This document shows positions 1 through 9,614 of a stretch of DNA of 64,000 nucleotides, piece after piece. Below the pieces are notes generated by a model that ran no database searches, was not told the origin of the DNA, and saw only the letters and a list, made by a program, of their open reading frames with translations. Both the position numbers and the translations under genes were made by a program. The stretch's first letter is position 1, and each line of letters begins with the position of its first letter. The DNA comes from Vibrio splendidus (lineage in GTDB: Bacteria > Pseudomonadota > Gammaproteobacteria > Enterobacterales > Vibrionaceae): the NCBI RefSeq assembly GCF_024347615.1, contig NZ_AP025508.1, forward strand, positions 558,001 to 622,000. The letters are read 5' to 3'.

Positions 1-729
1 TTCAACCCGAAAGATTATGACTTGGTCTTACTGGATATCCAGTTACCAGATATGACGGGCTTCGATATTGCTCAATACTACCGCGAGAAATACAGCAAGC
101 TGCCGCCTTTGGTGGCATTAACCGCAAACGTATTAAACAACAAGCAAGAATACTTCCAGAAAGGCATGGACGAAGCGATCAGTAAACCGCTGTCGGTTCG
201 TGCAATCCAGGATGTCATCAGCGATCTTATCGAGGATGCGCCAGAGGCTATTGAGAAAGTTAAGGGTATTGATACAGCCAAGGGTATTGATACTGCAAAG
301 GATGTTGAAAAAGTAACCGGTATTGAGAAAGTAACAGGTGCTGAAAAAGTAACAGCGAGTAAGCCTGCTCTTTCAACGATTGATACCACTTTGCTTGATA
401 TTGATATGCTAGAGTCTTATGTTGATATTGTCGGGTCGAAACCGGTTTTGGACAGCATCGTGATGTTTGAAGATATGATGCCGGAATATATGGAAATATT
501 GAATTCCAACATGGTGGCGAAAGATCAAGACAGCATCGTTTCTGAAGCGCATAAGATTAAAGGTGCGGCAGGTTCAATTGGCCTGAAGCGCATACAGCAA
601 GTTGCTCAGAAAGCTCAATCTCCAGATATGCCTGCGTGGTGGGAGAACATTTCAGATTGGGTTGATGAAATAAATAACGAATACCAGAATGACATTGAAG
701 TCTTAAAGAGTTGGTTAAATCAAAGGTAG
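1..729 (+). CDS. arcB: ArcB hybrid sensor kinase, C-terminal part (5' end outside window)
   Basis: The reading frame is open from base 1, so only the last 242 residues are present. They contain the end of a receiver domain (LVLLDIQLPDMTG, putative phospho-Asp at fragment residue 12) and a C-terminal HPt domain with the AHKIKGAAGS signature (His at about fragment residue 184). This receiver-HPt end is typical of ArcB, the membrane redox sensor that phosphorylates ArcA under low oxygen. The arcA gene lies 0.7 kb downstream on the other strand, as in other vibrios. The linker between the two domains is an unusual 18-bp in-frame repeat (253-354). A lipoprotein gene follows after 7 bp and may be co-transcribed. 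The assignment to ArcB rather than another hybrid kinase rests on similarity and context. Confidence 0.88.
   Translation, partial: FNPKDYDLVLLDIQLPDMTGFDIAQYYREKYSKLPPLVALTANVLNNKQEYFQKGMDEAISKPLSVRAIQDVISDLIEDAPEAIEKVKGIDTAKGIDTAKDVEKVTGIEKVTGAEKVTASKPALSTIDTTLLDIDMLESYVDIVGSKPVLDSIVMFEDMMPEYMEILNSNMVAKDQDSIVSEAHKIKGAAGSIGLKRIQQVAQKAQSPDMPAWWENISDWVDEINNEYQNDIEVLKSWLNQR
253..354 (+). repeat. In-frame 18-bp tandem repeat in the ArcB linker
   Basis: About 5.7 consecutive 18-bp units start at 253, 271, 289, 307, 325 and 343. They encode six-residue units EKVKGI, DTAKGI, DTAKDV, EKVTGI, EKVTGA and EKVT. The repeat lies between the receiver and HPt domains and keeps the frame. Confidence 0.9.
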
Positions 730-736
730 AAGAATA

Positions 737-1180
737 ATGAAAAAATTAGCATTCGCCGCATGTGTCGTGGCATTAGCGGGTTGTTCTGCACCACAAGTAG
801 AATGGCAGCAAGATAACCAAGTAGAAATATCTGCTGCGACAGTCACAATGAAAAGCAACCTGTGGCACAACAAGATGCCTACGATTGGAGAGGCTCAAGA
901 TAAGACTCTGCACGGTTCTATCTACCTAGAGTCTGACTCACAACTACCAGCAACGCTTGCGGTTGAGAGTGTGACGGTTAAACAGGGGGCGGATACCTTG
1001 TTGGTAACAGCTGACGATCTTGATTTAAGAACACACAGTGAAACTCAGTGGGAAGTCGCTTTTGTATGGCAGCTAGAGATCGACAGTGACAAGCCTGTTG
1101 ATGTTGCGATTGAACTCAAAGACGGTGAAACCGTGAAGTGGCTCGTCGAGAAAGACGTTAAGGTTGATACGGTTTACTAA
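737..1180 (+). CDS. Predicted lipoprotein of unknown function
   Basis: The protein has 147 residues and begins with a lipoprotein signal peptide (MKKLAFAACVVALAGC, lipobox LAGC, Cys16). Ser follows the Cys, so outer-membrane sorting is expected under the usual +2 rule. The mature part is rich in beta-type alternation and acidic residues, and I recognise no domain in it. It starts 7 bp after arcB, preceded by the purine-rich stretch AGAAGAATA, and a strong terminator follows. Linkage to arcB suggests co-expression but not a function. Confidence 0.75.
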   Translation: MKKLAFAACVVALAGCSAPQVEWQQDNQVEISAATVTMKSNLWHNKMPTIGEAQDKTLHGSIYLESDSQLPATLAVESVTVKQGADTLLVTADDLDLRTHSETQWEVAFVWQLEIDSDKPVDVAIELKDGETVKWLVEKDVKVDTVY

Positions 1181-1204
1181 AACCTTAGCGATCAATGAAC
1201 AATA

Positions 1205-1240
1205 AAAAAGGGAGAATGCGTTGGCATTCTCCCTTTTTAA
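1205..1240. terminator. Bidirectional rho-independent terminator
   Basis: A 15-bp perfect stem (1205-1219 with 1224-1238) surrounds a GTTG loop. It has A and T runs on both sides, so it can end the arcB-lipoprotein transcript and also the arcA transcript from the other strand. Confidence 0.9.
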
Positions 1241-1367
1241 TCACTATTGATTACGCTTCGACTGTTCGGAGTACTATTGGTTTATAAGTACTATCAGTTT
1301 ATAAGTACTAACGGTTTAGAACAGCTAACCGACGACAAGAACTAAACGGCCCGAAGCGCGAATCGAA

Positions 1368-2084
1368 TTAGTCTTCTAGGTCACCACAAAAGCGGTAGCC
1401 TTCACCGTGAATCGTTGCGATGATTTCTGGCGTACCAGAAACAGACTCAAAGTGTTTACGAATACGACGGATTGTTACGTCTACAGTACGATCGTGTGGC
1501 TTAAGCTCACGGCCAGTCATCTTCTTAAGAAGGTCTGCACGTGTTTGGATCTTACCTGGGTTCTCACAGAAGTGAAGTAGAGCGCGGAACTCTGAACGAG
1601 GTAGCTTGTAGCCTTCGCCATCTGGGCTAACCAGAGAACGACTGTTGATGTCTAGTACCCAACCATTGAACTCGTACTTCTCAACGCTACGCTTTTCTTC
1701 TTGAACAGAGCTTGTGCTCATTGAACGGTTCAGAAGGTTGCGTGCACGGATAGTCAGTTCACGAGGGTTGAAAGGCTTAGTGATGTAGTCATCAGCGCCG
1801 ATCTCTAGGCCAAGGATCTTATCAACTTCATTATCACGACCCGTTAAGAACATAAGCGCTACATTTGCTTGCTCACGTAGTTCACGCGCAAGTAGTAGGC
1901 CATTCTTACCAGGAAGGTTGATGTCCATAATTACAAGGTTAACTTGGTTGTCAGATAGCACTTGGTGCATCTCTTCACCGTCGCTAGCCTCAAAAACAGC
2001 ATATCCCTCTGCTTCAAAAATACTCTTTAGAGTGTTACGAGTTACTTGCTCATCTTCAACGATAAGAATCTGCGGGGTTTGCAT
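1368..2084 (-). CDS. arcA: ArcA two-component response regulator
   Basis: This is an OmpR-family regulator of 238 residues when started at MQTPQ; an upstream in-frame start would add 35 unrelated residues. The receiver domain (about 1-120) has the phosphoacceptor Asp54 in VIMDINLPG and a KPF motif. The C-terminal winged helix (about 140-235) includes the [16 protein letters not shown] recognition region. ArcA receives phosphate from ArcB and represses or activates respiratory genes under low oxygen. The length equals that of E. coli ArcA. The long upstream region contains a perfect FNR box. Confidence 0.97.
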   Translation of the reverse strand: MQTPQILIVEDEQVTRNTLKSIFEAEGYAVFEASDGEEMHQVLSDNQVNLVIMDINLPGKNGLLLARELREQANVALMFLTGRDNEVDKILGLEIGADDYITKPFNPRELTIRARNLLNRSMSTSSVQEEKRSVEKYEFNGWVLDINSRSLVSPDGEGYKLPRSEFRALLHFCENPGKIQTRADLLKKMTGRELKPHDRTVDVTIRRIRKHFESVSGTPEIIATIHGEGYRFCGDLED

Positions 2085-2662
2085 TTGGCGGTACCTAAAT
2101 TTGTGACGAAACTGTGCTAATAGAATAAATTCTAGGCAAAAACATAACATACAGGTAATGTATTTTTGATGATAACTTAAAGTTTTCAAAAAAACACTTA
2201 CTTCCAGCTATCTGCCTTCCTTGAAGTATTGCCCAATAACGTAGATCCAGTACGCCTTTCAATCATTCTGTTAGTGATTGCAGTGGATTCTATAATGTTA
2301 ACAGCATGCTAACAACGCGAGAATGTTAATTCCATTCACTTTGTTGATTTACATCAATTGCCGTATCGCAACAAACTTTAATAGTATGGCTACAACTTAA
2401 CCAATGTTATGGTGATTATTTAGCAGCAAAACTAGAATGATTATTCGAGATAGTTCTCACATCTCGCTTGCTAAAGACCAGATTTTGAACCAAGGAAGCT
2501 GAAAGCTGTCCTTAGAGTCTAGTAGATAAATATGCGCAATCAACTCTAATTCAATATTAAATTGAGCATAGAACAATGAAAACAAAGGATTAATTCTAAC
2601 AACATATAAAAGCATAGAGGCACACCCGCATTAGACGGCAACGCCTTACTCACGGAGGATAT
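2085..2662. other. Long intergenic regulatory region between arcA and the RraA-like gene
   Basis: This 578-bp divergent spacer has no convincing ORF. It is AT-rich and must hold the promoters of arcA (minus) and of the RraA-like gene (plus). The only motif I can name is the FNR-type palindrome at 2344-2357. A long 5' leader for arcA is likely but is not proven by the sequence. Confidence 0.6.
2344..2357. promoter_or_regulatory. Perfect FNR-type box
   Basis: TTGATTTACATCAA matches the consensus TTGAT-N4-ATCAA at every fixed position. It lies about 260 bp upstream of the arcA start. In E. coli arcA is known to be FNR-controlled, so control of arcA is the simplest reading, but the RraA-like gene about 300 bp to the right is also possible. 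Confidence 0.75.
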
Positions 2663-3148
2663 ATGCACGATATAACACCTGATTTGTGTGACGAGTTTGA
2701 AAGCAAAGTCACCCAACTGAACATGCCATTGCAGAACTTCGGTCAACGTGGCGCGTTCTGGGGAAAAATTGTAACAGTTCGTTGTTATCACGATAATTCC
2801 AAGGTTCGCGAGGTTTTAGAGACTGACGGAAGTGGCAAAGTGCTCGTCGTAGACGGTAATGGTTCGTGTCAGAAAGCATTGCTTGGTGATCAATTGGCGA
2901 TTCTAGCTATAGAAAACGGTTGGGAAGGCGTCATTGTGAATGGTGCGGTTCGTGATGTAGCGATGATGGCGCAGATGGATCTTGGTATTCAAGCGCTTGG
3001 GGCATCACCATTCAAAACTGAGAAGCACGGTGTTGGGCAAGTTAATGTCACGCTCACGGTACACAATCAACTGATTCAGCCTGGTGACTATATATATGCT
3101 GATTGGAATGGTGTGTTAATTTCAACGGAATTGTTGATTGAATCTTAA
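2663..3148 (+). CDS. RraA-like protein, putative 4-hydroxy-4-methyl-2-oxoglutarate aldolase
   Basis: The protein has 161 residues and aligns along its length with the RraA/MenG family. The conserved VLVVDGNGS...LGDQLA core and GAVRD motif are visible. The Arg and following Asp of GAVRD are the residues associated with class II HMG/CHA aldolase activity, whereas E. coli RraA has Gln there. Enzyme function is therefore plausible, and RNase E regulation is uncertain. A GGAGG-type ribosome site precedes the ATG. Vibrios usually carry another RraA near menA, so this is best treated as the arcA-linked paralog. Confidence 0.85.
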   Translation: MHDITPDLCDEFESKVTQLNMPLQNFGQRGAFWGKIVTVRCYHDNSKVREVLETDGSGKVLVVDGNGSCQKALLGDQLAILAIENGWEGVIVNGAVRDVAMMAQMDLGIQALGASPFKTEKHGVGQVNVTLTVHNQLIQPGDYIYADWNGVLISTELLIES

Positions 3149-3177
3149 CGGGCTTATCAATCAAGAAGTGAGATAGA

Positions 3178-3654
3178 TTAGAAACGAAATCCTAATCCCA
3201 CTTCAACACCTTGCTGCCACTCTTCATAATCAAGGGTGGCATGCAAATCTAGATTGTCGGTCAGTTGTACTCGGCTTGAAACCTCAGCGGCGACTGACTT
3301 TTCACTGTCCTCGGTTTCATCTTTATAAGTGTGCAGAGAACTGTTGAAAGAGACTCTCTCTGAGAATTGATAGCTGACACCACTCAAGAATCCACTCTCA
3401 TATTTTAGTGAATCACTATTAATACGTGTACCGACATAAAGATCTACATCGGCAAACAGACTGTAAGAATAGCCACTATCGACTTTCCAAGTGTCAAAGC
3501 TTTCACTTGATGCATTTTGTGTGGAGATAAAAAACTTATGGGCAGAACGATCGATTTGACTGGGTAGCAAAGGCAAGTTGTTTAACAGAGGTAGGCTGTT
3601 CGCTGAACAAACAACAGGCATAGCAAAGGCTAAAAGAATAAGTAATCTCTTCAC
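3178..3654 (-). CDS. Small exported protein, probably outer-membrane beta-barrel-like
   Basis: The 158-residue product begins with a clear Sec signal peptide (MKRLLILLAFAMPVVCSANS). The mature part alternates polar and aromatic/hydrophobic residues in short strands (YSYSLFADVDLYVGTRI, SSRVQLTDNLDLHATLDYE) and ends in GLGFRF. A terminal Phe after such strands is typical of outer-membrane barrels. It could form a small barrel of roughly 6-8 strands. It converges on the RraA-like gene. I do not recognise a named family. Confidence 0.7.
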   Translation of the reverse strand: MKRLLILLAFAMPVVCSANSLPLLNNLPLLPSQIDRSAHKFFISTQNASSESFDTWKVDSGYSYSLFADVDLYVGTRINSDSLKYESGFLSGVSYQFSERVSFNSSLHTYKDETEDSEKSVAAEVSSRVQLTDNLDLHATLDYEEWQQGVEVGLGFRF

Positions 3655-3898
3655 TTCCCACTCCTGATGTCATTATTATTGTTCTTCGAACGTTATCGTT
3701 CAATTAAAGCACAAGATCTGTACGTTCGCTGCACAATCGATATAGCATTTTGTTATGGCTATATATGCAATTGGTTAACTTTGTTGTTCTGATATCAAAC
3801 CCAACCTTTGAATTGTAGGCTTATAGCCGCCGTTTTATCCCTGAAATGGCGGTTTGCTCTGAAAAATGGTGTGAATGTAAAAAAAACGCAACTTTTCA

Positions 3899-3926
3899 TT
3901 GACGTGTAGTAGTAAAAATTGATACA
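3899..3926 (+). promoter_or_regulatory. Candidate thr operon promoter
   Basis: TTGACG (3899-3904) and GATACA (3921-3926) are separated by 16 bp and lie about 30 bp before the leader peptide start. The -35 is good and the -10 is weak. The placement fits an attenuated operon with a short leader RNA. Confidence 0.45.
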
Positions 3927-3957
3927 CGTAGAGTAAAGCACAAGCAGAGAATTTGAT

Positions 3958-4035
3958 ATGCAGCACGTAAGCCACCTAGTAATGACCACCACCATTATTA
4001 TTACCGACATTCACATTGTTGGGGCAGGCTGCTAA
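3958..4035 (+). CDS. thrL: Threonine operon leader peptide
   Basis: A 25-codon ORF starts with ATG at 3958. It contains three consecutive Thr codons followed by three Ile codons and another Thr (TTTIIIT), then more Ile codons, and ends GAGC. Runs of Thr and Ile codons are the sensor for attenuation, because ribosome stalling occurs when charged tRNA-Thr or tRNA-Ile is low. The attenuator hairpin begins 20 bp after its stop. An internal ATG at 3982 could also serve as the start. It is too short for ordinary ORF calling. Confidence 0.88.
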   Translation: MQHVSHLVMTTTIIITDIHIVGAGC

Positions 4036-4047
4036 GTAACGGATTTT

Positions 4048-4088
4048 AAAAAAAAGGCCTGTATCCAACAAGATACAGGCCTTTTTTT
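4048..4088 (+). terminator. thr operon attenuator
   Basis: A 10-bp GC-containing stem (4056-4065 with 4072-4081), extended by flanking A/T pairs, is followed by seven T residues. It lies between thrL and thrA. Leader-peptide translation should control its formation. Confidence 0.9.
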
Positions 4089-4118
4089 GTACCATTTTTA
4101 TGACTTATGGAGAAAGGG

Positions 4119-6578
4119 ATGCGCGTTTTAAAGTTTGGAGGTTCATCATTAGCTGATGCAGATCGTTTTTTACGAGCAGCAGATATCATCGCTAATAATG
4201 CCCAGCAAGAAGAGCTAGCCGTTGTACTATCGGCTCCAGGAAAAACAACCAATAAGCTGGTTGCTGTTATTGAAGCAGCACTAAAAAATGGTGAAGCAGA
4301 CGTACAGATCACCGAGATCGAATCATCATTCGCAGCATTGTTTGCAGAGATTCAAGCTGTATTGCCGTCAGTCGATGGCTCTGCATTTCAAGAGCAGGTC
4401 GATACCTCTCTTGCTCAACTTAAGCAGTTCGTGAATGGTATTAACCTACTGGGTATGTGCCCAAATCACGTAAATGCTCGCATCATCAGTAAAGGTGAGC
4501 GAATTTCAATCCAGTTGATGAAAGCGGTACTTGAAGCGAAAGGCCAGCCAGCAAGCCTGATTGACCCAGTTCAATACCTCTATGCTAAAGGTGACCACCT
4601 TGAAGCGATGGTTGATGTGGATATTTCTACACAGAATTTCCGTCAATCGCCGCTTCCACAAGGTCACGTGAACATCATGCCGGGCTTTACGGCTGGTAAT
4701 GAAAAAGGTGAGCTAGTAACGCTTGGTCGCAATGGCTCTGATTATTCAGCAGCGGTTCTAGCGGCATGTCTACGCGCTGATTGTTGTGAGATCTGGACAG
4801 ATGTCGATGGTGTTTACAACTGTGACCCGCGTTTAGTGGATGATGCTCGTCTTCTTAAATCGCTAAGCTATCAAGAAGCGATGGAGCTTTCTTACTTCGG
4901 CGCTTCGGTTCTACATCCGAAGACTATCGCTCCTATCGCGCAATTCCATATTCCTTGCCTAATCAAAAACAGCTTCAACCCACAGGGTGCAGGTACTTTG
5001 ATCGGCCAAGACACTGGCGAAGATAACCTAGCAATCAAAGGCATCACTACGCTAAGTGACCTAACGATGGTTAACGTATCAGGCCCAGGTATGAAGGGCA
5101 TGGTTGGTATGGCGAGTCGTGTATTCGGCGCGATGTCTTCTGCCGGCGTTTCTATCGTCCTTATTACTCAATCTTCTTCAGAGTACAGCATCAGCTTCTG
5201 TATTGAATCTGCTGATAAAGTGAAAGCGAAGCAAGTGCTATCAGATGCGTTTGAACTTGAGCTGAAAGATGGCCTATTAGAGCCTGTTGAGTTCATGGAC
5301 GATGTCGCGATTGTTACGCTAGTGGGTGACGGTATGCGCACTTCACGTGGCGTGGCGTCTCAATTCTTCTCTTCTTTAGCTGAAGTGAACGTCAACATCG
5401 TTGCTATCGCGCAAGGTTCTTCTGAACGTGCGATCTCTGCGGTTATCCCTGAAGACAAAATCTCTGAAGCGATCAAAGCGTGTCACGAGAACCTATTTAA
5501 CTCTAAGCACTTCCTTGACGTATTCGTTGTTGGTGTTGGTGGTGTTGGTGGTGAGCTTGTTGACCAGATCCAACGTCAACAAGGCAAACTGGCAGAAAAA
5601 GGCATCGTGATTCGCGTATGTGGTTTAGCAAACAGCAAAGGCTTGTTGCTAGATAGCGATGGCCTACCGCTAGAGCAGTGGCGTGATCGCATGTCGAGCG
5701 CGACAGAAGAGTTTAGCTTAGCGCGCTTAAATGCACTTGTTCAACGTAACCACATTATCAATCCAGTCTTGGTTGACTGTACGTCTAGCGAAGGCATTGC
5801 GGCGCAATACGCTGATTTCCTAGCGGCTGGTTTCCACGTGGTAACACCAAATAAGAAAGCAAATACAGCGAGTATGGCTTACTACCATCAGCTTCGTGAA
5901 GTTGCACGTAATTCACGTCGTAAGTTGATGTACGAGACAACAGTAGGCGCAGGTCTACCGGTCATCGAAAACCTACAGAACCTTATCTCTGCGGGTGATG
6001 AACTTGAGAAATTCAACGGCATTCTTTCTGGTTCACTGTCTTACATCTTCGGTAAGCTTGATGAAGGTATGACACTGAGCCAAGCAACCAATATTGCAAA
6101 AGATAACGGCTTTACTGAACCGGATCCTCGTGATGATTTATCAGGTATGGATGTGGCGCGTAAACTGCTTATTCTCGCTCGAGAAGCAGGCATGGCACTT
6201 GAGCTTGAAGATGTTGAAGTTGACCAAGCATTGCCACCGGGTTTTGATGATTCAGGCACGGTTGAAGAGTTTATGGCTCGCTTGCCAGAAGCGGATGCTT
6301 ACTTCCAAGAACAGTCAGCGATCGCAGCAGAAGAAGGCAAAGTACTTCGTTATGTTGGTGAAATCGCCGATGGTAAGTGTAAAGTTCGTATCGCAGCTGT
6401 TGATGGCGACGACCCAATGTTCAAGATTAAAGATGGTGAGAACGCATTAGCATTCTACAGCCGTTACTACCAACCGATCCCTCTAGTATTGCGTGGTTAC
6501 GGTGCGGGTACTGAAGTTACAGCAGCAGGCGTATTCTCTGATGTGATGCGTACTCTTGGTTGGAAATTAGGAGTTTAG
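4119..6578 (+). CDS. thrA: Bifunctional aspartokinase I / homoserine dehydrogenase I
   Basis: The protein has 819 residues (E. coli ThrA has 820). It starts at [10 protein letters not shown], with GGAG placed six bases before the ATG; an upstream ATG at 4107 would bury that site. Order: aspartokinase domain with KFGGSS (from residue 4), paired ACT regulatory domains (about 315-460, [11 protein letters not shown] and [11 protein letters not shown]), then homoserine dehydrogenase with the dinucleotide loop GVGGVGG (about 470) and catalytic core (TPNKKANT...). It performs the first and third steps from aspartate to threonine and is normally inhibited by threonine. It is the first structural gene of thrABC. 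Confidence 0.98.
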   Translation: MRVLKFGGSSLADADRFLRAADIIANNAQQEELAVVLSAPGKTTNKLVAVIEAALKNGEADVQITEIESSFAALFAEIQAVLPSVDGSAFQEQVDTSLAQLKQFVNGINLLGMCPNHVNARIISKGERISIQLMKAVLEAKGQPASLIDPVQYLYAKGDHLEAMVDVDISTQNFRQSPLPQGHVNIMPGFTAGNEKGELVTLGRNGSDYSAAVLAACLRADCCEIWTDVDGVYNCDPRLVDDARLLKSLSYQEAMELSYFGASVLHPKTIAPIAQFHIPCLIKNSFNPQGAGTLIGQDTGEDNLAIKGITTLSDLTMVNVSGPGMKGMVGMASRVFGAMSSAGVSIVLITQSSSEYSISFCIESADKVKAKQVLSDAFELELKDGLLEPVEFMDDVAIVTLVGDGMRTSRGVASQFFSSLAEVNVNIVAIAQGSSERAISAVIPEDKISEAIKACHENLFNSKHFLDVFVVGVGGVGGELVDQIQRQQGKLAEKGIVIRVCGLANSKGLLLDSDGLPLEQWRDRMSSATEEFSLARLNALVQRNHIINPVLVDCTSSEGIAAQYADFLAAGFHVVTPNKKANTASMAYYHQLREVARNSRRKLMYETTVGAGLPVIENLQNLISAGDELEKFNGILSGSLSYIFGKLDEGMTLSQATNIAKDNGFTEPDPRDDLSGMDVARKLLILAREAGMALELEDVEVDQALPPGFDDSGTVEEFMARLPEADAYFQEQSAIAAEEGKVLRYVGEIADGKCKVRIAAVDGDDPMFKIKDGENALAFYSRYYQPIPLVLRGYGAGTEVTAAGVFSDVMRTLGWKLGV

Positions 6579-6580
6579 GA

Positions 6581-7552
6581 ATGAGTTCAAGTGATATGGA
6601 TGTTGTTGTTTATGCGCCTGCATCAATCGGCAATGTCAGTGTAGGGTTTGATGTGCTGGGGGCCGCTGTGTCTCCAGTGGATGGCACGCTGCTCGGTGAC
6701 CGAGTAATGGTTAAAGCAGGTGATGAATCATTCTCACTAAAAACAGCAGGCAGTTTTGTTTCTAAGCTGCCAACTGAAACCAAAGAAAACATTGTCTACG
6801 ACTGCTGGGTTGTGTTCTCTCGAGAGCTTGATAAAAAAGGCGTTGCGGTTAAGCCTTTGGAAATGACACTAGAAAAGAACATGCCTATTGGTTCTGGTTT
6901 AGGTTCAAGTGCTTGTTCAATTGTCGCGGCACTGGATGCTTTAAACCGTTTTCATGGTCAGCCACTGAATGAAACTGAACTGCTTGCTCTGATGGGCGAA
7001 ATGGAAGGTAAAATTTCAGGCGGTATCCACTACGATAACGTTGCACCCTGTTACCTTGGTGGTGTGCAATTAATGCTGGAAGAGCTAGGTATCATTAGTC
7101 AAGAGGTACCATGTTTTGATGACTGGTACTGGGTAATGGCGTATCCGGGCATTAAGGTTTCAACGGCAGAAGCTCGCGAGATTCTACCTTCTCAATATCG
7201 TCGCCAGGATGTGATTGCTCATGGTCGCCATTTAGCGGGTTTCATCCATGCTTGCCACTCTGGTCAGCCAGAGCTAGCCGCTAAGATGATCAAAGACGTG
7301 ATTGCTGAACCATATCGTGAGAAACTGCTTCCAGGGTTTGCTGATGCGCGTAAATACGCAACCTCAGCTGGAGCGCTTGCTACTGGGATCTCCGGTAGTG
7401 GCCCAACTCTATTTAGCATTTGCAAAGAACAAGATGTCGCCGAGCGTGTTGCACGCTGGTTAGAACAAAATTATGTACAAAACGAAGAAGGATTCGTCCA
7501 CGTTTGTCGCTTAGATAAGCAAGGTTCGATCGTTACAGGAAGTGAGTTATGA
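6581..7552 (+). CDS. thrB: Homoserine kinase
   Basis: This is a GHMP-family kinase of 323 residues that phosphorylates homoserine with ATP. The GHMP ATP loop [12 protein letters not shown] is at about residue 100, and [10 protein letters not shown] is near the C-terminus. The start ATG lies two bases after the thrA stop, with GGAG about seven bases upstream; a longer start inside thrA is less likely. Its stop overlaps the thrC start (ATGA), which indicates translational coupling. Confidence 0.97.
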   Translation: MSSSDMDVVVYAPASIGNVSVGFDVLGAAVSPVDGTLLGDRVMVKAGDESFSLKTAGSFVSKLPTETKENIVYDCWVVFSRELDKKGVAVKPLEMTLEKNMPIGSGLGSSACSIVAALDALNRFHGQPLNETELLALMGEMEGKISGGIHYDNVAPCYLGGVQLMLEELGIISQEVPCFDDWYWVMAYPGIKVSTAEAREILPSQYRRQDVIAHGRHLAGFIHACHSGQPELAAKMIKDVIAEPYREKLLPGFADARKYATSAGALATGISGSGPTLFSICKEQDVAERVARWLEQNYVQNEEGFVHVCRLDKQGSIVTGSEL

Positions 7553-8832
7553 AGCTGTACAACATCAAAGAAAATGACGAGCAAGTCTCTTTTGGCCAAG
7601 CCGTTCGTCAAGGTCTAGGCCGCAATCAAGGTCTATTTTTCCCATCTGAACTGCCAAAGTTTGATGACATCGATGCGCTGCTAGCAGAGGACTTTGTCCC
7701 TCGTAGTTCAAAGATTCTCTCGGCTTTAATAGGCGATGAGCTACCAAAAGAACAGGTTGCTCAATTGGTGGATGCGGCGTTCCAGTTCCCTGCACCTATC
7801 AAGCAAGTAAAAGACGGTGTTTACGCGCTTGAGCTTTTCCACGGCCCAACACTCGCGTTTAAAGATTTTGGTGGCCGCTTTATGGCTCAATCTTTAGCGG
7901 CTGTTTCAGATGGTGGTCAAATCACTATTTTAACGGCAACATCAGGTGATACTGGTGCGGCGGTTGCGCACGCTTTCTACGGTATGGAAGACATTAATGT
8001 TGTGATCCTTTACCCGAAAGGCAAGATCAGCCCACTGCAAGAGAAGCTGTTTTGTACGCTAGGTAAGAACATCCATACTGTGGCGATCGATGGCGACTTT
8101 GATGCGTGTCAGGCGCTAGTGAAAGATGCATTTGACGATGCTGAGCTGCGTAAAGAGATCGGTCTTAACTCGGCAAACTCAATCAACATCAGCCGTTTGA
8201 TGGCTCAGATCTGTTACTACTTTGAAGCGGCTTCTCAGCTGACTAAAGAGCAACGTGAAAACCTTGTTATCTCAGTACCAAGTGGTAACTTTGGTAACCT
8301 TACAGCAGGTCTACTTGCTAAAGCACTAGGCTTACCTGTGAAGCGTTTCATTGCTGCAACCAACGAAAATGACACGGTTCCTCGTTACCTAGAAACAGGA
8401 CAATGGGATCCAAAACCAACGGTAGCAACAACATCGAACGCGATGGACGTAAGCCAACCAAACAACTGGCCACGTATCGAAGAGCTTTGCCAACTGAAAG
8501 GTTGGGGCTTAGATACACTAGGCAAAGGTAAAGTATCTGACGAGCAGAGCGCTGAGTCAGTACGTGACCTAAAAGCACAGGGTTACCTATGTGAACCACA
8601 TGGTGCGATTGCTTACCGTCTACTGGAAGAGCAACTGCAAGAGAACGAGACAGGCCTGTTCTTGTGTACTGCACACCCAGCGAAATTCAAAGAAGTGGTT
8701 GATGATATTTTAGGTACGGATATTGAACTGCCAGGCCCGCTAGCAAAACACGCGGCGATGGAGTTGTTATCTGAAGATCTTGATAATGATTTTGAAGCGC
8801 TAAAAGTAGTGCTTCGTCGAGTTCAACCGTAA
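7549..8832 (+). CDS. thrC: Threonine synthase
   Basis: The product has 427 residues (E. coli 428) and is a PLP enzyme converting O-phosphohomoserine to threonine. The PLP lysine is Lys105 in [10 protein letters not shown]. The [15 protein letters not shown] and [10 protein letters not shown] cofactor-binding segments are present. It overlaps thrB by 4 bp and ends the operon at a bidirectional terminator. Confidence 0.98.
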   Translation: MKLYNIKENDEQVSFGQAVRQGLGRNQGLFFPSELPKFDDIDALLAEDFVPRSSKILSALIGDELPKEQVAQLVDAAFQFPAPIKQVKDGVYALELFHGPTLAFKDFGGRFMAQSLAAVSDGGQITILTATSGDTGAAVAHAFYGMEDINVVILYPKGKISPLQEKLFCTLGKNIHTVAIDGDFDACQALVKDAFDDAELRKEIGLNSANSINISRLMAQICYYFEAASQLTKEQRENLVISVPSGNFGNLTAGLLAKALGLPVKRFIAATNENDTVPRYLETGQWDPKPTVATTSNAMDVSQPNNWPRIEELCQLKGWGLDTLGKGKVSDEQSAESVRDLKAQGYLCEPHGAIAYRLLEEQLQENETGLFLCTAHPAKFKEVVDDILGTDIELPGPLAKHAAMELLSEDLDNDFEALKVVLRRVQP

Positions 8833-8857
8833 CGTACATCTGTATTGTTGAACAAAT

Positions 8858-8886
8858 AAAAACGGCGCTCAATGAGCGCCGTTTTT
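8858..8886. terminator. Bidirectional terminator between thrC and grcA
   Basis: A 13-bp perfect stem (8858-8870 with 8874-8886) with an AAT loop is flanked by A5 and T5, so it can serve both converging transcripts. Confidence 0.92.
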
Positions 8887-8910
8887 GTATTCTAATTCAA
8901 GCTCTAAAAA

Positions 8911-9288
8911 TTATAGAGACTCGGTGAACGTACGTGCGATAACGTCACGTTGTTGTTCAGTCGTTAGAGAGTTGAAACGTACAGCGTAACCCGATACACG
9001 GATAGTTAGCTGTGGGTAGTTCTCTGGGTTAGCAACTGCATCTTCTAACGTTTCACGCTTAAGAACGTTAACGTTTAGATGTTGACCGCCTTCGATGCGT
9101 GGTGCTGCTTCGATTGCAACTTCACGGCTTTCGTAGTCGCCTAGGTCTGCAGCTGAGATAACTTGGTCAGCTTCGAAACCTGCAGTAGCAACAACACAAC
9201 GAGCTTCATTCTTTTCGTTGTCTAGTAGCCAGATTGAGTTTAGTAGGTCATCGTTTGCTGCTTTAGTAATTTGAATACCTTGGATCAT
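8911..9288 (-). CDS. grcA: Autonomous glycyl radical cofactor GrcA
   Basis: The protein has 125 residues and resembles the C-terminus of pyruvate formate-lyase. The glycyl radical site is Gly100 in RVSGYAVRF. It restores activity to oxygen-cleaved PFL and is induced at low oxygen and low pH in enterics. The start follows a strong GGAG ribosome site. The AT-rich upstream region holds a near-consensus FNR box. Confidence 0.97.
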   Translation of the reverse strand: MIQGIQITKAANDDLLNSIWLLDNEKNEARCVVATAGFEADQVISAADLGDYESREVAIEAAPRIEGGQHLNVNVLKRETLEDAVANPENYPQLTIRVSGYAVRFNSLTTEQQRDVIARTFTESL

Positions 9289-9614
9289 AACTATCTCCTA
9301 GTCCACTGAATGTGGTTTGATTATGGTGTTAACTTTCGATTTTTGTTGAGCTGGGTAATATATACCTAATATCTGTAAGGTTAACATTAATTTAAGTCAA
9401 AAAACAACCAAAAACCATATTTTTACAAAGGTGATTATATTGAGGTAAATCAATAAAACCTTTGAAAACAAAGTAATTACAAAATATTTTAAAGTATAAA
9501 AAATATTTAACAGTCTTATTTGTTGTAAGTTTACTACATTTGTTGTGTTTTTATTGAACTACAAACGATACGACCCTTTATTTATTAAGCATTCTGAAAG
9601 TGTAAAGTGATTTA
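9289..9614. other. AT-rich divergent region between grcA and nfo
   Basis: This 326-bp spacer has no ORF. It holds an FNR-like box (9440-9453) and a GTTAACATTAATTTA stretch around 9381-9395 that loosely resembles ArcA sites. Long A/T tracts between 9470 and 9560 could form the nfo upstream region. Confidence 0.5.
9440..9453. promoter_or_regulatory. FNR-like box upstream of grcA
   Basis: TTGAGGTAAATCAA differs from TTGAT-N4-ATCAA at one fixed base. It is about 150 bp upstream of the grcA start. The E. coli ortholog (yfiD) is FNR- and ArcA-regulated, which supports the reading. Confidence 0.6.

Noticed and set aside
2546..2791. 81-codon minus-strand ORF overlapping the RraA-like gene
   Set aside because: It overlaps a conserved gene on the other strand and has no ribosome site or recognisable similarity.
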